Origin: an uncultured Devosia sp.
Lineage (GTDB): Bacteria > Pseudomonadota > Alphaproteobacteria > Rhizobiales > Devosiaceae
Length of the DNA stretch: 5,778 nucleotides
Direction of reading: 5' to 3'
Assembly (NCBI GenBank): GCA_946481445.1
Contig: CAMLOA010000150.1
Span: 1-5,778, forward strand
Positions 1-4,731 of this stretch are shown here, one piece after another. Both the position numbers and the translations under genes were made by a program. Under the pieces are notes generated by a model that ran no database searches, was not told the origin of the DNA, and saw only the letters and a list, made by a program, of their open reading frames with translations. Each line of letters starts with the position of its first letter. Position 1 is the first letter of the stretch.

Positions 1-888
1 ATGCAGCGCGCCATGACCTCGGGCCGCCGCATCACCGAAGTGCTCGATATCCCGGTGGCCATCGCGGACAAGCCCGGCGCCGTGACATTGACGCGCGACA
101 TGGATGGTTCGGTCGAGTTCAAGGACGTGACCTTCGGCTATAGCCCCGACCGGCCGGTGCTCAGGAATGTCAGCTTCAAGGTCAATCCGGGCGAGACGGT
201 CGCGCTGGTCGGTCCCACCGGCTCGGGCAAGACCAGCTCCATGTCGCTGGTGCATCGATTCTACGAGGTGCAATCGGGCGCCGTGCTGGTGGGCGGGCAC
301 GACGTGCGCGACATCACCCAGGAATCACTGGGCGAGCAGGTCGCCATGGTCCTGCAGGAGCCATTCCTGTTCACGGGCACGGTCTTCGACAACATCCGCT
401 ACAACAAGGCGAGCGCGACCATGGACGACGTTGTGGCCGCCGCCAAGGCGGTGGGCGCGCATGATTTCATCATGCGCCTCCATGGCGGCTATGACAGCGT
501 GCTCGAACAGCGCGGCTCCAACCTGTCGCTGGGCCAGCGGCAGCTGCTGAGCTTTGCCCGCGCGCTGGTGGCCGATGCCAAGATCCTGGTGCTGGACGAG
601 GCCACGGCCAATATCGATTCCTATACCGAGCGGCAGATCCAGAAGGCGCTGCTGACCCTGCTGGAAGGGCGCACCGGCATGGTCATTGCCCATCGCCTGG
701 CCACCATCCGCGGCGCCGACCGCATCATCGTGCTGCAGAATGGCGAAAAGATCGAAGAGGGCAATCACGACCAGCTCATGGCGCTGGGCGGGCTCTATGC
801 CAAGCTCTACAACATGAACTATGCCAGCTTCGACGATATCCCCGACGAGCTGGTGGCCCAGGCCAATGCACGGGCGGCGAGTACCTGA
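1..888 (+). CDS. ABC exporter, nucleotide-binding C-terminal half (5' truncated by window edge)
   Basis: This is the ATPase domain of a type IV (MsbA/MDR-like) ABC exporter, which couples ATP hydrolysis to substrate export across the inner membrane. Visible motifs, counted from the first codon of the window: A-loop Tyr47, Walker A GPTGSGKTS (71-79), Q-loop Gln119 in VLQEPF, signature LSLGQ (175-179), Walker B ILVLDE (195-200) with catalytic Glu200, D-loop around 203-207 and switch His231. The ATG at position 1 is unlikely to be the true start. The first ~30 residues match the linker that normally follows the sixth membrane helix, so about 300 residues of membrane domain should lie upstream. 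The signature departs from LSGGQ while Walker B is intact. In heterodimeric exporters such as TM287/288 or LmrCD this pattern marks the subunit that pairs with a catalytically degenerate partner, so a second ABC half-transporter gene may sit just upstream. Substrate cannot be told. The stop is TGA at 886-888. Confidence 0.95.
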   Translation: MQRAMTSGRRITEVLDIPVAIADKPGAVTLTRDMDGSVEFKDVTFGYSPDRPVLRNVSFKVNPGETVALVGPTGSGKTSSMSLVHRFYEVQSGAVLVGGHDVRDITQESLGEQVAMVLQEPFLFTGTVFDNIRYNKASATMDDVVAAAKAVGAHDFIMRLHGGYDSVLEQRGSNLSLGQRQLLSFARALVADAKILVLDEATANIDSYTERQIQKALLTLLEGRTGMVIAHRLATIRGADRIIVLQNGEKIEEGNHDQLMALGGLYAKLYNMNYASFDDIPDELVAQANARAAST

Positions 889-940
889 CCACTTCGCCCT
901 TCAATGGGTGAGTGTTCACATCGCGCATTTCACAAACGCG

Positions 941-1041
941 GTGTCATCCCGGCGAAGGCCGGGATCCATCCTGAGGTTGATCGGCATATGCAGCAGGCTG
1001 CGTCATCTCAAGCTGGATTCCGGCCTTCGCCGGAATGACAC
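941..1041. repeat. 101-bp intergenic inverted repeat element (REP/BIME-like pair of hairpins)
   Basis: Two inverted arms, 941-968 and 1014-1041, match at 26 of 28 positions. Weaker similarity extends inward to 975 and 1007, giving 31 of 35. Each arm is itself a hairpin: 946-953 pairs with 958-965 around a GAAG loop, and 1017-1024 pairs with 1029-1036 around CTTC, both perfect 8-bp stems. The spacer holds a further small palindrome (GCAGC/GCTGC, 990-1001). Sequences with the 'GTCATyCCGGCGAAGGCCGGrATCCA' theme are a widely dispersed intergenic repeat of proteobacteria, and when translated they give the spurious peptides RRRPGS and RRRPESS. The element lies 52 bp after the ABC gene stop and has no T-tract. 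It could protect the 3' end of the upstream mRNA or assist termination. No target-site duplication or transposase is visible. Confidence 0.85.
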
Positions 1042-1114
1042 TGTGGGTTGGTTCAGTACGTCGCGAACACTTCCCATCAAGGGTGGTAGGGGTGACGCCT
1101 GGCCATGGCTCACT

Positions 1115-1136
1115 CTGTTCAGCCCCCGTTCAGCCG
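1115..1136 (+). promoter_or_regulatory. Tandem 11-bp direct repeat, candidate response-regulator binding site
   Basis: Two adjacent 11-mers, 1115-1125 and 1126-1136, share 9 of 11 bases and both contain GTTCAGCC (1117-1124 and 1128-1135). Head-to-tail half-sites spaced by one helical turn are the usual operator form of OmpR/PhoB-family response regulators. The repeat ends 37 bp before the start codon at 1174, a sensible place for an activator site overlapping a promoter. A further GTTCAG occurs at 1051-1056, 66 bp upstream of the first copy. No convincing -35/-10 pair was identified. The regulatory role is inference. Confidence 0.35.
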
Positions 1137-1147
1137 GGCATGGTAGT

Positions 1148-1168
1148 GGCTCCGGCATCATCGGAGCC
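1148..1168 (+). promoter_or_regulatory. Hairpin overlapping the Shine-Dalgarno site of the 1174 gene
   Basis: GGCTCCG at 1148-1154 is perfectly complementary to CGGAGCC at 1162-1168. A G-T wobble (1155/1161) leaves a CATCA loop. The 3' arm contains GGAG (1163-1166), the only good Shine-Dalgarno sequence for the ATG at 1174, with 7-nt spacing. If the transcript starts upstream of 1148, the ribosome site would be paired, which would lower or regulate translation. There is no T-tract after the stem, so it is not a standard intrinsic terminator. The structure is seen in the sequence; the control role is inferred. Confidence 0.4.
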
Positions 1169-1173
1169 CCGCC

Positions 1174-2487
1174 ATGCGTCTTGTTCTCGCCGCCACCCTT
1201 GCCCTTGCTACGACGCCTGCCCTTGCCGATGCTCTGACCTATGCCGGTACTGTGGACGGTGTCCCGGTCCTGGTGGAGCTGGCCTGGGTCGGGGATAGCC
1301 CGGTGGGTGGGCGCTATACCTATCTCGAACAGGGCGGCGATATTCCGCTCGACCCGGCGGCCAGTCCGGATGGCATGATCTACCTGGCCGAGCAGGCGCC
1401 GTGCGGGGAAACCGACTGTGTGCCCAATGACGACAATGTCGTGGACATGCCGCCGCGCGCCGCCACCTGGGGCCTGTCGATTGAGAACGGCACCGCCGCA
1501 CTGGTCGGCGTCCGCCATCTGGAGGGCGAAAAGGTAAAGACGCCCAATGTCGAACTGGTGCAAATCGGCCGCCGGCCACTCGACCCTTCCGAGGAGGCGA
1601 CGCCCTTTGCCCTGCATGACCGCTCGGCGGCGCTGGGCTTTGACCACTCCATGCCCTTCACCCGCGAGAGCGCGCCCTACGAATATGCCCTGTTCAACAT
1701 CGAGTATGACGTGGGCGTGGTGATCACGTCGGCCGATGGCTCCGAATACTTCTATGCCACCGACCCGCGTACCAAATTCGCCTTTCCCCGTGTCGGCATG
1801 CTGTCCGATGGCAGCGATACTGCCGTGATCAACGACAAGCTGGCCGAACTCCACAGCCGCATGAGCCTTTCCGCACTCGATTGCCTCGCCTTCCGCTTCG
1901 CGGCCTGGGGGCAGTCGAACAATTTCTATGGCTGGGGCGGGCATCTGGGCGATTATGACTATGAGACGGTTACGGTGAGCTATCTCTCGCCGCGCCTGAT
2001 CTCGTGGACCCAGGCGGGCAGCCTCTATTGCACGGGCGCCCATCCCTATAACCACTACGACATCTACAATTACGACGTGCGCACCGGCGAGCCGGTGGAC
2101 CTGCGCGCCATCTTTTCGGCCTGGGTGCCGCGCGAATATGGCGCCGCGCCCGACGAGATCGCCGATACCGACCTGGCCTATGAAAACCCCGACGCCTATT
2201 TCTGGGGCCCCAGCCCGGAACTCATCGCCTTCGTGCGCGAGCGGATGCCGCTCGATGAACTGTTCGAGGACGATGCCGAGCTGCTCGATGCCTGTGCCTC
2301 CGAACAGGCCCTGGCCGACATGATGCGCGTGCGCTTCGAGGGGAACGACCAGGCTGTCTTTGCCATATCGGGGGCGCCCCACGTCATCGGCGTCTGCAAT
2401 GGCGACCTCGTCACCGTGCCGATCGGCGAGCTTGCCGGCTTCCTCGCGCCCAAGGCAGCCGATTTCTTCCCGTCGCTCAACCCATAA
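1174..2487 (+). CDS. Exported protein with DUF3298/RsiV-like C-terminal segment, function unknown
   Basis: The 437-residue product begins with a short Sec-type signal peptide, with a hydrophobic core at 3-15 and a probable cleavage after Ala18 in PALA-DA, so it is probably periplasmic or secreted. The start at 1174 is supported by GGAG 7 nt upstream and by the signal sequence at its very beginning. The mature part has six cysteines (77, 82, 237, 286, 374, 408), which could form disulfides outside the cytoplasm. Residues 265-314 carry a pattern like that of DUF4163/DUF3298 proteins (RsiV, PdaC): a strand ending SYLSPRL, then Y-C-TGAHP, then YNYDVRTGEPVDL and a helix start. Those proteins typically read 'GGAHP...YNYD...TG...L'. 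The N-terminal 20-135 region looks beta-rich and I do not recognise it. There is no C-terminal membrane anchor. Ligand or enzyme activity cannot be assigned. The long open frame on the opposite strand is a shadow of this gene. Confidence 0.9.
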   Translation: MRLVLAATLALATTPALADALTYAGTVDGVPVLVELAWVGDSPVGGRYTYLEQGGDIPLDPAASPDGMIYLAEQAPCGETDCVPNDDNVVDMPPRAATWGLSIENGTAALVGVRHLEGEKVKTPNVELVQIGRRPLDPSEEATPFALHDRSAALGFDHSMPFTRESAPYEYALFNIEYDVGVVITSADGSEYFYATDPRTKFAFPRVGMLSDGSDTAVINDKLAELHSRMSLSALDCLAFRFAAWGQSNNFYGWGGHLGDYDYETVTVSYLSPRLISWTQAGSLYCTGAHPYNHYDIYNYDVRTGEPVDLRAIFSAWVPREYGAAPDEIADTDLAYENPDAYFWGPSPELIAFVRERMPLDELFEDDAELLDACASEQALADMMRVRFEGNDQAVFAISGAPHVIGVCNGDLVTVPIGELAGFLAPKAADFFPSLNP

Positions 2488-2512
2488 GGGCATCCCCTCT
2501 TGCCCGAATGCG

Positions 2513-2541
2513 CATGGCGCCCGTGCGCGCCCGGGCGCATG
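2513..2541. terminator. GC-rich hairpin between the exported-protein and TauE genes, weak terminator candidate
   Basis: GCGCCCG (2517-2523) pairs perfectly with CGGGCGC (2532-2538) around an 8-nt loop. CAT (2513-2515) can extend the stem with ATG (2539-2541) past a bulged G at 2516. The structure lies 26 bp after the stop at 2485-2487 and about 25 bp before the next start. No T-run follows, so it would be at best an imperfect or Rho-assisted terminator. In DNA this GC-rich such stems arise by chance fairly often. Confidence 0.25.
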
Positions 2542-2566
2542 AACATGTGACGTTGGGAAGACGCAC

Positions 2567-3304
2567 ATGACCTATGTTCTCGGCGCCGCGTTCGTGGCGG
2601 CTGTCTTCGGCACATCATTGATTTCGGGCGTGTTCGGCATGGCGGGCGGGCTGATCCTGCTCGGCCTGCTGCTGCTGGTGCTGCCTGTGGGCACCGCCAT
2701 CGCCATCCAGGGCGCCATCCAGCTGATCGCCAACGGCTCGCGGGCCTGGATGTCGCGCGAGTGGATCGACTGGCGGGTCATGGGCCTGATGACGGCGGGC
2801 CTGCTGAGCGCGGCGCTGCTGCTCGCCATCCTCCGCTACGTGCCCGACCTGGTCACCGTCTGCATCACGGTGGGCCTGTTGCCCATCCTGCTCTGGGTGC
2901 CGCAGCGCTGGCTGGCGCTGGATGCCAGCAAGCCGCACCACGCTTTCCTGTGCGGCTTCCTGGGCGGCGGCCTCAACCTGGCGGTCGGCGTGGCCGGGCC
3001 GGTCATGGACATGTTCTTCATCCGCACCGCCATGGATCGCCGCGTCATCATCGCCACCAAGGCAGCCGGGCAGGTGATCAACCACAGCGCCAAGATCGTC
3101 TTCTACTGGCAGGCCGCCCTCGTGCTGACCGGGTGGGAATGGGGTGCCGTGGCCCTAGCCGCGCCCTTTGCCATCCTGGGGACCAGGGCCGGTCACTGGG
3201 TGCTGCAGCGCCTGACCGACGCCCGGTTCAAGTCCTGGACCCGGCTGATCGTCACTGCCATCGGGATTTACTACCTTGTGCGCGGCATTTCCTTGCTGAT
3301 CTGA
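2567..3304 (+). CDS. TauE/SafE (TSUP) family membrane transporter
   Basis: The 245-residue product is a polytopic inner-membrane protein of the TauE/SafE family, whose characterised members export sulfite, sulfoacetate or related organosulfur anions. Hydrophobic segments lie at about 4-20, 27-43, 70-88, 93-111, 125-146, 163-185, 190-207 and 226-244, the usual seven or eight helices in a protein of normal length (~250 residues). The first half has the family's glycine-rich motif, SGVFGMAGGLI (20-30), followed by a proline after the helix (Pro40). The second half has the internal counterpart, GFLGGGLNLAVGVAGP (130-145). The start ATG follows GGGAAG (2555-2560) at 6-nt spacing. The gene is followed after 38 bp by a LysR-type regulator on the same strand, suggesting co-transcription and possibly control by it. 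Substrate is unknown; no sulfur-metabolism gene is present to support sulfite specifically. Confidence 0.92.
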   Translation: MTYVLGAAFVAAVFGTSLISGVFGMAGGLILLGLLLLVLPVGTAIAIQGAIQLIANGSRAWMSREWIDWRVMGLMTAGLLSAALLLAILRYVPDLVTVCITVGLLPILLWVPQRWLALDASKPHHAFLCGFLGGGLNLAVGVAGPVMDMFFIRTAMDRRVIIATKAAGQVINHSAKIVFYWQAALVLTGWEWGAVALAAPFAILGTRAGHWVLQRLTDARFKSWTRLIVTAIGIYYLVRGISLLI

Positions 3305-3331
3305 GCGCTATGGGTATGGTGCGCATGGTCT

Positions 3332-3337
3332 GGGGAG
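3332..3337 (+). promoter_or_regulatory. Shine-Dalgarno site that fixes the LysR start
   Basis: GGGGAG lies 5 nt before the ATG at 3343-3345. Three other in-frame ATGs occur upstream (3310, 3316, 3325), but none has a comparable ribosome site. The 3343 start also gives the short N-terminus usual before the LysR helix-turn-helix. The frame stays open far upstream into the transporter gene, but only as a shadow of it. Confidence 0.65.
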
Positions 3338-3342
3338 ACGAC

Positions 3343-4254
3343 ATGGCACCTTTCGACAGCGTTACGGCGCGCCTCATCCTGCTTTTGGCCGAGACCGGCT
3401 CCATTGGCCGCGCCGCCGAGCGCGAGGGCATAGCCTCGTCGGCGGTCAGCCGGCGGGTTTCCGATCTCGAGGGCCGGCTGGGCGTCGTGCTGTTCGACCG
3501 CTCCGCGCACGGGGTCAAGCTGACGACGGCCGGGTCGGCCTATGCCGAAGGCTGCCGCACCGTGCTGCGCGCCATTGCCGACCTCGATGCGGTCATGGCC
3601 GATTTCGGCTCCGGCCAGCGCGGCAGTCTCAGGCTCGCCTGCACCTCCTCCGCGCTCACCGGGCGCCTGCCCGAACTCTTGGCCCGCTATGCCGCCAGGC
3701 ATGCGGGGATCGCCATCGACATCCAGGAAATGGGCGCCGCCAAGGCGCTGCTGGCGCTCGACGAGGGCCAGGCCGATGTCGCCATCGTCTCGGACCACTA
3801 CGATTTCACCCGATTCGAGATCAAGCCGTTTGAGGACGACCGCGTTTGGGTGCTGGCGCCGCCCGAACATCCGCTTGCCGATGAGCTCGAACCGCGCAAG
3901 GCCATCGGCTTCGACCGCCTGCTCGATCATGCCATCGTCGGCATCCACCAGGCCGGTTCGCTTGATCGGCTGCTTGGCGAAGCGGCGCGCAAGGCCGGTC
4001 GGCCGCTCAAGGAAAGCCTGCGCGTCGAGAGCTTCCCGGCGCTCGTTCGCATGGTCGAGGCCGGCTTCGGCATTGGCTTCCTGCGATCGACCAGTCTGCA
4101 CCTGCTGGCCGGGACCGACCTGGTGACCGCGCCCCTGGCCGAACCCTGGGCCTGGCGCCAGCTTCTGGTCGCCCGCCGCAAGTCCACCCCGCTGTCGGCG
4201 GCCATGAAGAGCTTCATTGCCCTGTGCACCGAGACCTATGTGCCATCGGCCTGA
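3343..4254 (+). CDS. LysR-family transcriptional regulator
   Basis: The 303-residue product has the standard LysR length and layout. The N-terminal winged helix-turn-helix spans about 5-63, with the recognition portion GSIGRAAEREGIASSAVSRR (19-38), the dimer-side DLEGRLGVVLFDR (41-53) and the wing ending KLTTAG (59-64). The linker helix runs about 65-88. The periplasmic-binding-protein-like effector domain starts near Gly94 and includes the ELLARY helix (111-116), DVAIVSD (145-151) and the closing segment VRMVEAGFGIGFL (235-247). No DNA-binding element appears broken. It lies 38 bp after, and on the same strand as, the TauE/SafE transporter gene. LysR regulators often sit divergently from their target, so this tandem order suggests an operon with autoregulation, or a target elsewhere. 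The inducer cannot be predicted from sequence alone. Confidence 0.93.
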   Translation: MAPFDSVTARLILLLAETGSIGRAAEREGIASSAVSRRVSDLEGRLGVVLFDRSAHGVKLTTAGSAYAEGCRTVLRAIADLDAVMADFGSGQRGSLRLACTSSALTGRLPELLARYAARHAGIAIDIQEMGAAKALLALDEGQADVAIVSDHYDFTRFEIKPFEDDRVWVLAPPEHPLADELEPRKAIGFDRLLDHAIVGIHQAGSLDRLLGEAARKAGRPLKESLRVESFPALVRMVEAGFGIGFLRSTSLHLLAGTDLVTAPLAEPWAWRQLLVARRKSTPLSAAMKSFIALCTETYVPSA

Positions 4255-4323
4255 GCCGCCGGCACATTTCCGCTTTCACCACTACCCAGCCCTGACTAGG
4301 CTGCCCCAACAGGGAGTGCCGCC

Positions 4324-4722
4324 ATGAAGCCATCGATTTCCATCATCACCATTGGGGTCGACGATCTCGAACGCGCCTTCAACTTCTATCGCGAACTGTT
4401 CGACATCGCGGACGAGCAGATCGGCGCCGGCGAGGACCATGTCGCCTTCTTCTTCGAGGATGATTTCTCCTTCGTACTGTTCCCGCGCGACCAGATTGCG
4501 CAGACGGCGGGCAAGGACGTGGCCATTCCCGGCACGCCGGGCTTCGTGCTGAGCCACCAGGCGTCCAGCCCCTCCGAGGTCGATCAGATCCTGTTGCGGG
4601 CCGTGGCGCTGGGCGGCGCCATCATCACCGCCGGCACGCAGTCCGAATGGGGCTATTCGGCCTATTTCGAGGACAGCGAAGGCAATGTCTGGGAATTGAT
4701 GGCCCAGCCTCCGGCCAACTAG
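4324..4722 (+). CDS. VOC / glyoxalase-bleomycin resistance fold protein
   Basis: This 132-residue product is a single-chain protein with two beta-alpha-beta-beta-beta modules of the vicinal oxygen chelate superfamily. Module one starts ISIITIGVDDLERAFNFYRELF (5-26). Module two contains SSPSEVDQILLRAVALGG (81-98) and ends YFEDSEGNVWELMA (114-127), the usual VOC closing strand with a terminal glutamate (Glu124). The first-strand metal-ligand position of glyoxalase I, typically His or Gln, is not evident because the strand reads SIITIGV. Glu124 and perhaps His79 are the only clear candidate ligands, so metal-dependent lyoxalase I or dioxygenase activity is not supported. Binding or sequestration roles remain possible. 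The start ATG follows AGGGAG (4311-4316) at 7-nt spacing, 69 bp after the LysR stop. The gene could be read through from upstream or have its own promoter. Its 3' end faces the convergent gene 9 bp away. Confidence 0.9.
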   Translation: MKPSISIITIGVDDLERAFNFYRELFDIADEQIGAGEDHVAFFFEDDFSFVLFPRDQIAQTAGKDVAIPGTPGFVLSHQASSPSEVDQILLRAVALGGAIITAGTQSEWGYSAYFEDSEGNVWELMAQPPAN

Positions 4723-4731
4723 CCGCAGCCG

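Noticed and set aside
821..1237. 138-residue plus-strand open frame spanning the intergenic region
   Set aside because: It overlaps the ABC gene end and the repeat element, has no ribosome site, and contains the RRRPGS peptide typical of spurious frames through this repeat.
1003..2568. 521-residue open frame on the minus strand, the longest in the window
   Set aside because: It is the antisense shadow of the exported-protein gene. Its product is His/Gly/Arg-rich with no recognisable domain, and its C-terminal end (SFRRRPESSLR) is just the translated intergenic repeat. The plus-strand gene has a signal peptide, a ribosome site and sensible composition.
2761..3342. In-frame extension of the LysR frame back into the TauE gene (a possible 497-residue protein)
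   Set aside because: The extension is a shifted-frame reading of the transporter, with His/Arg/Gly-rich nonsense. The start at 3343 has a strong Shine-Dalgarno sequence and gives the normal LysR length.
3271..4101. 276-residue minus-strand open frame opposite the LysR gene
   Set aside because: It is a GC-driven shadow. It has no domain, and the plus-strand LysR match is unambiguous.
4274..4302. Possible promoter for the VOC gene (TTTCAC, 17 bp, TAGGCT)
   Set aside because: The -35 matches the consensus at only two positions and the -10 at three. The spacing alone is not enough to call it.
4287..4303. Small hairpin CAGCC/GGCTG after the LysR gene
   Set aside because: The stem is only 5 bp with no T-tract, which is expected by chance in GC-rich DNA.
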